Shown in pieces: positions 29,101-35,338 of a stretch of DNA of 64,000 bases (the stretch's first letter is position 1; each line of letters starts with the position of its first letter). Source of the DNA: Nonomuraea jabiensis. GTDB lineage: Bacteria > Actinomycetota > Actinomycetes > Streptosporangiales > Streptosporangiaceae. The DNA lies in contig NZ_JACHMB010000001.1 in NCBI RefSeq assembly GCF_014204795.1, positions 8,692,501 through 8,756,500 on the forward strand, read 5' to 3'. The position numbers and the translations under genes are program-made. The notes under the pieces are model-generated. The model was not told the origin of the DNA. It saw only the letters and a list, made by a program, of their open reading frames with translations, and made no database searches.

Positions 29101-30420
29101 CAGCCACAGGCCGGAGGCCGGGTCGCCGCCCTCCAGGATGCGGTAGCAGTCCTGCGTCTTCGGCTCGACCCCGCCCAGGAGGGAGAACGTGGAATACCGC
29201 CACAGCGACGGGTCGCTCTCCAGCACCCCCAGCAGGTCGAACAGCTCGCCGGCGGACATGCCGAGCGCCGAGGTCAGCCTGCCGGTCCGCCGCAGCAGCG
29301 CGATCTGCGACGACCCGATCGCGGCGCGGTCGAACGGGCTCGGCTCCAGGGCGCTGTAGCGGTCGCGGTAGCGCCGCACGGTCTCCGTGATGTCGCTCTC
29401 GGAGGTCCCGATCCCGATGGCCAGCTTGCGGCGGTACTCCTTGTTGTGCGGGCCGAGGAGGTCGCCCGACATGGCGGGCAGCTCCTCGGGCACCGGCTCC
29501 ACCTCGGCCACCAGCCCGCACACCGCGTCTACGGTGAGGTCGTAGCCCTGCCGCAGGTGCACGACGAGCGCGGTGGTCCGCAGCGCCGCCGCGTCGAGCG
29601 TGCCCCCGCAGCACGTGGTCAGGATGCGGTCGAGGTCGCCGAGGCCCAGCCCGGTCCCCCTGGCCAGCCGGACGATCCGGCTGATCCGGTCGTACCAGCC
29701 GGAGGTGGCCCCCTCCAGCCGCGTGCCGTCCGGCGACAGGGTGACCGGCCCGCTGCCCTGGTTGACGTAGGAGTCCTTGGGTGGCCGTACGAGGTCTTCC
29801 GGCTCGCCCAGCAGCTCCCGCAACTCCAGCGCCGACAGGCCCGTCACCTGCTTGAAACGTTCCACATCCGCGAGCGAGGACAGCCGGTCCTGCGGCGCGA
29901 GCCCGTAGAAGGCCTTGATCCGCGCCTCGTCCGCCGGCGACGTCAGATGCGTGACGGCCTCCGCGGACAACCCCAGGAACAGCCGGGCCACCGTGTCGGC
30001 GTCGGCCACCGGAGCGAAGATCCGGTAGAGCTCGTCCGGTCCGGTCCTGAGATGCCGGAGGTAGGTCTTGAACCGCTCCTCGTCCAGCGAGAACGGCATC
30101 CCGAACGGGTGCTCCAGCCGCTGCCGCATCCGCTCGTACGGCTCGTCCCCGGCGAGCTTCTCCAGCAGCTCGATGACGATGTCCAGGTAGGGAGACTCGC
30201 CGAAGGTGTTCTCCCCGTCCAGGAGGACCCTCTTCAGGTCGGCGCGCCGGTCGTCGCCGAGCAGCGACGGCTGCTCGAGAACGGTCTCGATCAGCCCCAG
30301 GAGATCCGCGAGGTAGGCCCCCGGCGAGTAGACCGTCCTGGCCTCGTCCTCCTGCCGATGATCGAGATTCGTGTCGTCGAACAGTTCCTCGTAGCTCGGG
30401 AGCAGCTCGTTGCCCGCCAT
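17116..30420 (-). CDS. Giant TcA-type toxin subunit with two hemopexin-repeat insertions
   Basis: A 4434-residue protein with TcA (Tc/ABC insecticidal toxin) hallmarks. Near the N terminus is VYSPGAYLADLLGLIE (about 30-45). Around 2615-2665 the neuraminidase-like region shows WWAWLKNYRLWEANRKVFLY. Around 3463 is YYWEVFFHAPTLIAQALN, then WYEYVFDPTRPRYWRFLPF. A helical pore-forming segment (about 3820-3960, with hydrophobic GMMSAAVVAHVVATGFQAG) and a C-terminal beta domain follow. Two blocks of hemopexin-like repeats (DAAFxxxDGRTYLFSG, YxRY, GYP, W) are inserted: about 23 at 1040-2395 and about 7 at 3040-3385. Without them the length is near 2700, close to ordinary TcA. ATG 30420 is preceded by GAGGGGGG. 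No TcB or TcC gene is nearby and no signal peptide is seen. Confidence 0.88.
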   Translation of the reverse strand: MAGNELLPSYEELFDDTNLDHRQEDEARTVYSPGAYLADLLGLIETVLEQPSLLGDDRRADLKRVLLDGENTFGESPYLDIVIELLEKLAGDEPYERMRQRLEHPFGMPFSLDEERFKTYLRHLRTGPDELYRIFAPVADADTVARLFLGLSAEAVTHLTSPADEARIKAFYGLAPQDRLSSLADVERFKQVTGLSALELRELLGEPEDLVRPPKDSYVNQGSGPVTLSPDGTRLEGATSGWYDRISRIVRLARGTGLGLGDLDRILTTCCGGTLDAAALRTTALVVHLRQGYDLTVDAVCGLVAEVEPVPEELPAMSGDLLGPHNKEYRRKLAIGIGTSESDITETVRRYRDRYSALEPSPFDRAAIGSSQIALLRRTGRLTSALGMSAGELFDLLGVLESDPSLWRYSTFSLLGGVEPKTQDCYRILEGGDPASGLWLAQTLLAVARWMQDSGFGAQELAEILGSGSSGAGGDDQLAVLEGLDQRFQAVAMEPAMFEGERFGPRAAQAVHDVLATHTGAVVSERDARLLRLDPEKVAVAAHEAVTSLGMVVDDDLVGLGLGERLAGKIHAQLLFSGRLRADGTLVTEGLPETDYALNLERDFVPFKEALFKLINSVGNGTSSFYPSDLATVGNLSQGQLDELYDNLTYHGYVDEQGAVQDPAFFADEENLEAFRVNAGLSDVAPEVLALLRRRVDAFRSEPLVLDPGLLAGLRLSEARLARLMDGLRFNGYIDENGRYLDKQTLAALQPADFALPPEYPHRNAVLDAVKRQIGELESELYTFTPEDFAEVADLAMAQRAMAAMEGVCLSDGWPVAEVETLGDGFTAAETAVVARRVAECAQDERPYRIHLEALGELGFDDEQRGLVVEKLIAQGHLTDGLSVPREAVPFFANPANVVSFALQGLEDFERDVFFLLHAVAVAVAEAVEEVTAALDKRAGQQREALTSALADAFGVPEESAAAICAGVAGGLPEAMEILLPPVIAVPRRLSDPHFQAAYERIRRFALLAGKLGMDGTEVAVAFHDQDLTGKYPEPLALPPGVEVVDAVLRSSDGRIYVFAGDVYWAYSADTYALLDPRSKALTELSPRFTGLTRVDAAFAFPDGAEWIIGRAVERGDEVPDREVSRLFVKEPGSIRWAPRDQLWGKVRNNFEAPRRIDSAYVDENGRTYLFCADQYIRYSTPDFTTVDEGYPRGVAEWWQAEGHDAPLPEAFTGALDAAFQDVDGRVHLFAGGRYFEIGGQEQPISARWGRIRNAFDGAQGLDAAFTGPDGRTYLFSGNQVVRYTDSVENDGVRVDDGYPRRIETEFARLPGEFHTGVEAAFTEPVSGMVHLFKDGRTVSFTASGAGVPQPTAERWGRVADVLAGGAVDAALVGMDGKTYLFSGERYIRYSGADYAVVDLGYPRGIARDWGGLRKVGAAFVMDGRTYLFGQGGHLFDVPLAQEPELNEGRLSPALRRHFLEHGLTLAENATVTSEGTDEYRKWHVGTEQGIALTLHRNPLHIQVHADGGHFHVRYSTRDYATPDPGYPKPVSDNWWNLPASLAADPRFAVIDAVFTDGTGRTYLFAGERFVVSDARHRWWSEPRTIAEHWDSLLPFTRVDAAFVGKDGRTYVFCGDRYLRFSGGDYTRADDRYPASVPAYWGNVVNRIARTGLVDAALARTVTEEIDGRKVDNHYVYLFSGDQYVRYLGTELEYVQDGYPAALSALSREPGMAALDVTLDGVDAAFADRRNVHLFRAGRCHIVSDGLYRRYDDPSSIGLSCAFLEDGKLLAEDGGGWRHRAGVEAVEGRGFVQETGTPRSLRAAPEEFRRGLDAVLRGADGTTYLFKGPNCVNTRLNRPYLLAEEWGKPRNTIYQDNKVDAAFVARDGRTYLFSGDQFVVYADPGPADTAAPNPGLTIDGEPRLISEHWGGLDDVALAYVRGTKTYVFESPDEEGRMRYLVYSGTDYTEPDGEPQLADESFWQVPEQYRVPGHPVPDAVLFAGDTMLLLHGEQCLQYDERAGAWSYPRPIERLWPGFEHVLESSREDGDALRTAFTAPDGSTYFFLSEQYSRHDGHDFAPLAVIRDRWGRSPNPFVPDDATARIDAACVFGDDTTFLFSGDRYVRYTGSEYRYIDPGYPKKIVGNLRREAAFANLPESFDDAVTGGTIDAAVANGRTAYLFAGGSWHVVSRAATATRDLAVFGRVRNNLVEREKVDATIVTGAHTYLFSGDQYVRYTGTEYEYADDGYPRAILPGLAFDLRMQDPPADFADGLDAAFRTPGPHGTVHLIKGDLCLRVGEPAARPVNALFGKVRNAFADSGHRLVDAAFAAPTGELYAFKGEQYVRYRPDAFEFVAEGHPRTVRDDWGDLPGRFESGVDGAFVFEGRTYLCKGDEYVRYSRGYHEVDRTYPQRFRYRWGGTADYRLSDVHTISRFIDLARRHPDGLPAFLLDPPAVVQDPYAYLADLFGWDVDEIRWAKRNAALLTAEPEAIAAAAASAAPVRREEDRFEVEFLLRLAELFTLTGRLGDAPSTLYTGVWQPSFGDAPSLEAANTALYGIMERLHAGEWEALSAAVHDEINVLKRDALVSIAPGTPAELYDKLLADVEMGGQGRTSRVREAIAAVQLYVHRYLLDLERVKVPDGRDPEETRRRIRTWWAWLKNYRLWEANRKVFLYPENYLRPELRGSKTPAFRALEDDLLQGEITQEKVEQAYKRYLDEYTEVSRLAIAGGYVYTADGAEAGVRRLVLFGRTRTEPRRYYCREAEFRDDGRLSATWQPWLKVDAQVEAEIVYPVHAFGRIFVFWPTAEAVAPEPGAQTTLTEQQSGDSRTLTPPPPKYRVRVNYSFRNLNGEWVPAQVLPLEDVLDAPVDGVSLYVQASATVPVPDGGTHDTILITCTYTVARPEGPDKVQSAFALTPELYAIRAEGVPEPVRPSRLEQIFNEPVDASKVVQLAVPAGAESDPWMSVDHKGGSFLCRPIAPQGSGEEPRQLSGNPDKLPVWSPIHAAVELPSGVRYFFNNIGENGLGPYYVEVSKTRTTATRLGKPATAERWGHIATPLYNDRAVADAAIVRDGFLYLFSGASYYRYSGAPFGRIDVGYPKPIKGNEEGFPQWDRVDAAAVDADGAEYYHSAGQHVWVRRTRPGNALETFQPPWATGSTPVGAVLFRGDEVFVVNGDSYRRWDGQNERTLQLRGNRDGLPQSGPVSAPFRHGESVYFFNNDTHTYLSITREEPGKGRGQSGNGPKERDYVQSEPSPIKTLGVARTVITDEGVDAAYVVAGTGGANPTLFLARNLEYVRYTLKDGVPDALADPGYPKPMSRRVRAVFRRAGLRYVFSGQDYTVLRPGEELSSMTEFSPVSGNWGGLPGGWEEGLDGVLDSTDLYLFLGSTYVTYPSAVKVQRPYEIAALPHEVIRLTSSTAYRLNKALLEGGVPALLAPEIQEIDELPAFSTRVSDATTIMVTESTAEQGVPAGTHLDFNSGNGIYYWEVFFHAPTLIAQALNAAQRFDDARTWYEYVFDPTRPRYWRFLPFLAADVAALVQSCRDDLAELAGRGADVGKPAADLEEILVRVAPMAPAFQHQRELSETEKGYLAELPTGGPSTTGLPPIEEALNALEVPPEAGPALKGLLERIALLGRLRQQYDLMGDRAALLKAYLEDPFDPHAIAELRPPAYRRAVVMAYVDNLLDWGDLLFRQYTAESVDEARMLYIFAYDLLGERPPEDLGPRSLSPALTYEQLRRAPQDDGLPELTAGGAMLEKAGEVHASVAGPYFHVPANGVFLEYWDRVEDRLRKIRASLDIMGVSRPLPLFEPPADVMALVRGAAAGASLDRLAAAATLPVPHYRFSSVFRKAQELVDKLRQFGGDLLSVLERRDSEELALLNNRHEGTILALTRAVREAEVEIAAQGLSEVRVSEQGAQNRVEHYEGLIAAGLTPLEQAQLGMMSAAVVAHVVATGFQAGAAIASGLPDVLLGLFIMGTKLGREQVTEALEHGGEASSSAAEALNVIGELLGIRAEQERMVGDWTFQLAVARNDLEQLGHQVKAAELRLKAAQRELQILDQQIANQEAVGAFMTGKFTNLQLYQWMSGRLSGLYFQTYAMAYDMARAAQRSFQYERGVPEGEADYIQPLYWESRRNGLLAAESLGVDLERLGKAWVESDRRGLEIIKKVSLLALDPVAALSLRTTGRCEFALTEALFDRDFPGHYRRRVKTVSVTFTGPEGPLALNAVLTQLDSRTVLAADPKAVKYLLDPKGPMPATLRADWRGGQQIALSDLEEYKDNNGLFELRYDDDRYLPFEGTGAVSRWRLELPSGGNPQLLDVTVTLKYSAEQGGELFAGAVKGMLKPYATARYCDVPAEFPEEWSTFVDGADDTLTLPFTPDMFPGMTGRAITGVYALYSPAGDGSARFLLNGERRLALTEGKLLPTPGLTAGTWRLVLEGDKSALQGLGLIVSYRAR
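20270..21300 (-). repeat. Second hemopexin-like repeat block inside the TcA gene
   Basis: This stretch encodes about seven divergent hemopexin-like units (for example VADAAIVRDGFLYLFSG with YYRYSGAPF, and LDGVLDSTDLYLFLG). It lies between the neuraminidase-like part and the YYWEVFFHAP segment. The units are weaker in consensus than those of the first block, which suggests an older insertion. Confidence 0.65.
23235..27300 (-). repeat. Main hemopexin-like repeat block inside the TcA gene
   Basis: About 23 tandem units of 45-75 residues carry the consensus [VL]DAAF, then DGRTYLFSGDQYVRY, then DxGYPRxI and a W. Typical units are at about 26300 and 25600. Each unit would form a blade; four blades make one hemopexin propeller, so the block could build five to six propellers. 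Several units are degenerate or carry long insertions (around 26000 and 25100). Confidence 0.75.
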
Positions 30421-30652
30421 GCGTCCCCCCTCAGAGAAGCCTGCGTAATCCGGACCGATCCCACAGAGCGGTCCGCGCCCCCACAGATACAAGCTCAGAA
30501 ACCGCGCCACGAATATGGCGACCGAGCCACCTGTCCTCATCCGGCCAAAGGCGGATGTGGCGGACTGGGAACCTTTGCACGCCCGGCCAAAAGGTGGACG
30601 ATCGATCGGTCGTCAGGCATGGGGGAGCCTTGAGAAGAACGGCTGGGGGGTC

Positions 30653-33613
30653 ATGAAGAAGACAGGGCCGAGCACCGGCACGTCCAAGAACAAGCGTCAG
30701 CGCAGGCGGACGATCGGCGGACCAGAAAAGATCAAGCCTGGCATATCGGATATGCCTGACTTGCCTATCACGAAGCGTGACGTGTCCGTCGCCTCCGCGC
30801 CGGTCTCCACATCAACGCCGCCGGGCTGGCAGGAGTTCACCGAGAAGCCCGACTCGACCACCGCCAACGTGGTGGCGAGGGCGCTGCAGGACAGAACGTT
30901 CTCCATGCAGCGCATGGCCGGGATGCTGGCCCAGCGCTCGGCGTCCGAGCGCGGCACGATGTCCCGGCTCATCGTGTCGCAGCTCAGAAGCAACGCCGCC
31001 CTCGACTTCCTGAAGGCGACCGCCGGGGTTCGTCTCGTCAAGCCCAAGACGCCCCAGCAGCAGGTGCCGCAAACAGAGGACGGTGGCGCGCCGGGCCGCA
31101 ACGAATCGCTCGAGGCGCTCGACCTCGCCGCGCCGGGCAAGGGCGCCGTCGACCTGGTCGAGCTCGCGAAGCGCGTCGACGACGCGGACGACGCCTCGTC
31201 GATGGCCTACCTCAAAAGGGTGTTGGCTGACGTCAACTCGATCAGCAGCAGCAAGGAGCCGTACTCGCGGCTGCGTCGCACGGCGCTCGGGCAGGAGGTG
31301 GTCGCCGGGCAGGCGCACATCGTCGAGCAGGTGGGCTTCCGTACGGCGAGCAGCAAGCGCGTCGCCCAGGGCGGCCTGTCGACCCAGAGCGACATCGAGT
31401 CCAGCTACTGGCGCACGTCCTTCGACGGAGCCCTGAAGAAATTCGTGGCGAAGCTGCAGGCGGGCGGCAAGCTGAAAGAGGGCGACATCCTGGTCAACAG
31501 CCCGCGCGTGCTGCGCAAGCTGGAGATGGTACTGGACCGGAAGGTGCTGGCCAAGCTCAAGATCCAGCCACTCAAGGGGGAGACGGGCATCAGCGTGCTG
31601 AGCGGCGCCACCGGCTCCTTGAACTGGAAGGAGATCCTGGAGGGGATCGGCGCGACGCCGTCGGCATACCAGCTCTTCGAGCTCGTGGACGCGGACCAAG
31701 TCCCGTATGGGCCGAAACAACAGGTCGACACGTACGCCGACCTCGCGCAGCTCATCACTTCCAGCGCGTTCTCCCGCCTGCAGGACATCGCGCGCGGGAA
31801 GGGCGAGCTGGCGCCGGTGTGCGCCATGGTCGAGCATCTCCTGCTCGGCCTCACCGACAAGTTCGGCCCGGACCGCTTCGACGTGCTGAGCGCCGACGCT
31901 CTGCGCTCGCTGAGCCGGCTCCTCGACATCGTCGTCGAGGATCCGAACCCGTCGTCGGCGTTGCGCGCGGTCGACCTCATGATGGACGAGATCGCCGTCG
32001 TGCTCGCCGTGACCAAGAACTACAAACGTGTCGACTATTGGAACACGATGCGGGACGTCCTGCTGAAGCGGGCGCCGAGCATCAGGCCGTACGTCGTCGG
32101 CAAGGAGATCGAGCTCAGCAGCCACCTCATGACCAGCGGCATGGACGCGCTCGGGACGGCGCTGTACATCGCGCTGTCGTCGCGGGGCACCGCGCAGGTC
32201 TCGCGTGCCACCGAGAAGGTCGACTACTTCGAGACCGGGATGCTGCTCGGCAAGCTCAAGAAGGGGGAGACGGCGAAGCCGCGCAAGGATGTCGTGGTCG
32301 CGGCGCTGAACCCGAGCACGCCCTTCGAGCCGCCCTCGACGAAGAACCTCGTGGACGGCGTACTCGGGGGTCTGAAGGCACGCAAGCGGGATGACCCGCC
32401 GTTCGCGCTGATCCTCGACACCACCGTCGAGGACGGGCTCGACCCGTCCACCGGCCGGACCCGGCTCGACGAGGTGCTCAACGGCCTGAAGGACGCCATC
32501 GCCGACGGCGGCCTCGAGGTCTTCCTGTGCAAGAGCTTCCAGAAGTACGCCTCCTTCGGCACCGGCAAGGTCGCCGCCGGCGACCTCACGGTGTTGACGA
32601 AGAAGGGCGGCTACGCGTCCCAGCGCACGCAGGCTGAGGCGCGGTTGCAGGAGCTCGACCTCGATCTCGCCCGGCATGACGAGGGGCAGCTCGTGATACA
32701 CATGCTCAAGCACGGCAATCAAGACGAGCAGGCGCTGATGCGCAGCGCCGCCGGCAACGCCGAGTTCGTGAACAAGTTCTGCTGGCCGGTCACGCATACG
32801 GACCTGGGATCTCCGTACGTGGACGGCATCCCCTTGCTCCTGCGCTCGAAGCCCGGGGGCGAGATCGCCGCGCTGTTCGACAAGCTCGCCCTGGTCGATT
32901 CGCGCGGCAGCTTCTCGTTCCTGCGGACGTCGTTCGTCGACCTGATCCCGGGGCCGTGGGGAGTGCTACCGGAAGATCAAAAAGAGGACTGGTACACGCG
33001 CATCAACACCGGCCACGAGTCGAAGCAGACGATGGTCGAGTACTTCTACGCGTTCGGCCACCTGGTGACCGGCATGCCCCCTGGCGCGAAGGAGCCGACG
33101 ACGCAGGACAGTCTCAGCAACCTGACCAAGAGCCTGAAGGACCACTGGAACGCACTTGGCGGTGTCAAAGACGAGGACGATGCCGACATCGCGCGGTACC
33201 GGGGCAGCATCATGGCCTCGTACTGCGCGTACGCGTGCCAGAACATGATGGTCAAGGCGAACGTGCTGCCGATGCTCGTCGCGTTCTTCGCGACGCCGAC
33301 GACCGGCGTCTCGATCGAGACCCGGCGCTATCTCGCCGGTGAGCTGCTCTCGCGGGCGAATCTCTTGAAAACCCTCGATACCGGCACCCTCACGGAGCTG
33401 TGTGATCGGGCGATGGCGGATTTCAAGATCCCAGGCCTGGACAAGCCCGACGCGACCGTCACCCTCGCGGCGCTGTGCCGCGCGGCGGAGGTCCTCCCCG
33501 GCTGGTCGATGAAGCCCTTCGCCCAGGCGCTCAAGGACAAGCTCAAGCCCGGCGGCGATTCGAAGGAGGCGCGGCGGCTGCTCGAACTCATCGAAGGAGC
33601 CCTCAAAGCCTGA
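30653..33613 (+). CDS. 986-residue protein with PLP fold-type-I enzyme-like core, divergent from TcA gene
   Basis: The N-terminal about 110 residues are basic and low in complexity, then a helical region follows. From about 485 the order of motifs matches Cys/Met-metabolism PLP enzymes: SHLMTSGMDALGTALYIAL (PLP-phosphate loop region), ALNPSTPFEPPS, FALILDTTVEDG with Asp 589 where the pyridine-binding Asp sits, then FLCKSFQKYASFGTGKVAAG with Lys 631 in the place of the Schiff-base lysine, and finally RINTGHESKQTMVEYF resembling the C-terminal end of that fold. ATG 30653 follows GGGGGG. The gene is divergent from the toxin gene. No known full-length family is recognised; the enzyme assignment is inference from motif order. 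Confidence 0.55.
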   Translation: MKKTGPSTGTSKNKRQRRRTIGGPEKIKPGISDMPDLPITKRDVSVASAPVSTSTPPGWQEFTEKPDSTTANVVARALQDRTFSMQRMAGMLAQRSASERGTMSRLIVSQLRSNAALDFLKATAGVRLVKPKTPQQQVPQTEDGGAPGRNESLEALDLAAPGKGAVDLVELAKRVDDADDASSMAYLKRVLADVNSISSSKEPYSRLRRTALGQEVVAGQAHIVEQVGFRTASSKRVAQGGLSTQSDIESSYWRTSFDGALKKFVAKLQAGGKLKEGDILVNSPRVLRKLEMVLDRKVLAKLKIQPLKGETGISVLSGATGSLNWKEILEGIGATPSAYQLFELVDADQVPYGPKQQVDTYADLAQLITSSAFSRLQDIARGKGELAPVCAMVEHLLLGLTDKFGPDRFDVLSADALRSLSRLLDIVVEDPNPSSALRAVDLMMDEIAVVLAVTKNYKRVDYWNTMRDVLLKRAPSIRPYVVGKEIELSSHLMTSGMDALGTALYIALSSRGTAQVSRATEKVDYFETGMLLGKLKKGETAKPRKDVVVAALNPSTPFEPPSTKNLVDGVLGGLKARKRDDPPFALILDTTVEDGLDPSTGRTRLDEVLNGLKDAIADGGLEVFLCKSFQKYASFGTGKVAAGDLTVLTKKGGYASQRTQAEARLQELDLDLARHDEGQLVIHMLKHGNQDEQALMRSAAGNAEFVNKFCWPVTHTDLGSPYVDGIPLLLRSKPGGEIAALFDKLALVDSRGSFSFLRTSFVDLIPGPWGVLPEDQKEDWYTRINTGHESKQTMVEYFYAFGHLVTGMPPGAKEPTTQDSLSNLTKSLKDHWNALGGVKDEDDADIARYRGSIMASYCAYACQNMMVKANVLPMLVAFFATPTTGVSIETRRYLAGELLSRANLLKTLDTGTLTELCDRAMADFKIPGLDKPDATVTLAALCRAAEVLPGWSMKPFAQALKDKLKPGGDSKEARRLLELIEGALKA

Positions 33614-33639
33614 GGCCGGCGGGGCGTTGGCGATGGAAC

Positions 33640-33668
33640 CCTGGCCGCCCTGACGCTCGGCGGCCAGG
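33640..33668. terminator. Hairpin terminator between convergent genes
   Basis: Perfect 10-bp arms CCTGGCCGCC and GGCGGCCAGG with a 9-base loop lie 27 bases after the 986-residue gene and just beyond the stop of the convergent AAA+ gene (33676). It can stop both transcripts. Confidence 0.75.
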
Positions 33669-33675
33669 ATTCAGG

Positions 33676-35127
33676 TCAGGAGCAGGCGGGCGGCTGCAAC
33701 CGGGCGGCCGTGCGCTCCTGCTTCGGCTGGGCCGCCGTCTCCTGGGAGCCGAGGAGCGCGCGGGTGAGTGCCTGGCCGTCGCCCGCCATCGCCTGCAGCG
33801 CCGTGTCGAAATGATCGTCGGTGAGCACCCGCTCGTCCGAGCGCAACGCGACCAGGATGACCCGGCGCAGCAGTTCTTTGATGAACGACGCCGTGACCCC
33901 CTCGGTGGCGGCGACCACCTTGGCGGTGTCGGCGACGATGGGCCGGTTGCGGGCGTACAGGCGGATCAGGCGTTCGCGCGCCGCCGCGTCGGGCGGCGGC
34001 ACCTCCACCGCGAGGTCCACCCGGCCGGGCCGCTGCACCAGGGCCTTCTCCAGGACCTCCACCCGGTTGGTGGTCAGGACGAACGTCACGTCGACGTCGC
34101 CGCTGATCCCGTCCATGGCGTCCAGCAGGGAGAACAGCAGCGGGCTGGTCTCGTGGTGGCTGCGGTCCTCGGCGATCAGGTCGACGTCCTCGACGACCAC
34201 GATGGACGGTTGCAGCTTGCGCGCCACCGCCACCGCATAGTCGATCTTGCGCATGGCGGGTCCGGTCATCAGCAACGCCGTGTGCTCGCGCAGCCGTCCG
34301 ATGAGGTAGCGCGTGGTGTGGGTCTTGCCGGTGCCCGGCGGGCCGTACAGCAGCAGGCCCCGCCGCAGGTGCTGGCCGGCCTCGGTGAGGCGGTCGGCGT
34401 GCTCGGCGATGCCCACCACGTGCTCCTCGATGGCCTCCAGCCGTCCTTCCGGCAGGACCACCTCCTCGGGGTCCAGCTCGGGGCGGGGCAGGAAGGTGAG
34501 CAGTTCGTTCTCCCTGTGCTCGCTGAAGCCGAAGCTGAGCACCTGGCCGCGGAACGGGTCGTTGTCCTGTTTGAGCCGGTTCACCTCGTCGCGTACGGCG
34601 CTCGCCACGTCCCGCCGGGCCGCCAGCACGGTGAGCAGGCTGTGGGAGTCGTAGTCGTCCTTGTTGCTCAGCCCGATGAGCACCGGCGTGCCGTCGGGCG
34701 CGGCCGTGGCGACCAGGCCGAGTTGCACGACCTCGATCGTGGTGTCGGGGCCGATCGGGGCCGTGCCGTAGTCGGGGCGGCCGAGCATGCGGCTGCCCTC
34801 GCGCATCGCCGCGAGCAGCATGTTGATGATGCTCTCCCAGCGCCGCTCGCCGCCCACGATGCCGAACCACTGCGCGCCGGGGGAGTGGGCGTCCAGGTAG
34901 AGGTCGGCGGCGGTCTGCAGCGCGGCGTGCTCGTAGAGCCGGTACTTCTCCTCCACGACGACCACGTCGCTGAGCGGGCAGCCGAGGTGCTCGGTCACCT
35001 TGGCGACCAGCGGAGAGGTGGCGTTGGCCTCGCCGATCCGTTCGGCCACCGCGGTGTAGACCTGCCGCAGGCTCTCGGCGAGCGCTCGCGCGTCGGCGAG
35101 TTCGATGTCGGTCACATCATCCATCAT
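33676..35127 (-). CDS. AAA+ ATPase with N-terminal helper domain
   Basis: The 483-residue protein has a large N-terminal region (about 1-235, unrecognised, helical with YRLYEHAALQTAADLYL), then a single AAA+ module: Walker A LLLYGPPGTGKTHTTRYL (about 260-275), Walker B IVVVEDVDLIAED, sensor-1 FVLTTNRVE, and arginine finger in ALVQRPGRVDLAVEVP. The C-terminal lid carries VTASFIKELLRR. The module belongs to the classic (FtsH/Cdc48-like) clade, which remodels or unfolds proteins. The start is ATG 35127 or 35124. It converges on the PLP-like gene. A chaperone role for the toxin locus is possible but shown only by position. Confidence 0.85.
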   Translation of the reverse strand: MMDDVTDIELADARALAESLRQVYTAVAERIGEANATSPLVAKVTEHLGCPLSDVVVVEEKYRLYEHAALQTAADLYLDAHSPGAQWFGIVGGERRWESIINMLLAAMREGSRMLGRPDYGTAPIGPDTTIEVVQLGLVATAAPDGTPVLIGLSNKDDYDSHSLLTVLAARRDVASAVRDEVNRLKQDNDPFRGQVLSFGFSEHRENELLTFLPRPELDPEEVVLPEGRLEAIEEHVVGIAEHADRLTEAGQHLRRGLLLYGPPGTGKTHTTRYLIGRLREHTALLMTGPAMRKIDYAVAVARKLQPSIVVVEDVDLIAEDRSHHETSPLLFSLLDAMDGISGDVDVTFVLTTNRVEVLEKALVQRPGRVDLAVEVPPPDAAARERLIRLYARNRPIVADTAKVVAATEGVTASFIKELLRRVILVALRSDERVLTDDHFDTALQAMAGDGQALTRALLGSQETAAQPKQERTAARLQPPACS

Positions 35128-35182
35128 CGCGATCGGGGCGGATAAATGCGCCCGATTAATCGCCGGCGTCCGTACGCGGCCA

Positions 35183-35204
35183 CCGTGGAGTCACCCTTCC
35201 ACGG
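35183..35204. promoter_or_regulatory. 7-bp inverted repeat upstream of AAA+ gene
   Basis: CCGTGGA (35183-35189) and TCCACGG (35198-35204) form a perfect dyad with an 8-base centre, in the 211-base interval between the AAA+ gene and the divergent membrane-protein gene. It could be an operator or a hairpin. Confidence 0.35.
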
Positions 35205-35338
35205 ACGGCACTCGGACGCGTGCCACTCGCCGCTCTTCCGGCCGCTAGACAAGGCGGGGGGACAGCCTTGATCGACTCGACGGTCCTGGCTCGCTAAGGT
35301 GAGGCGCCCCCTCATCCCACCGCGGCTGGAAGTGTCAC

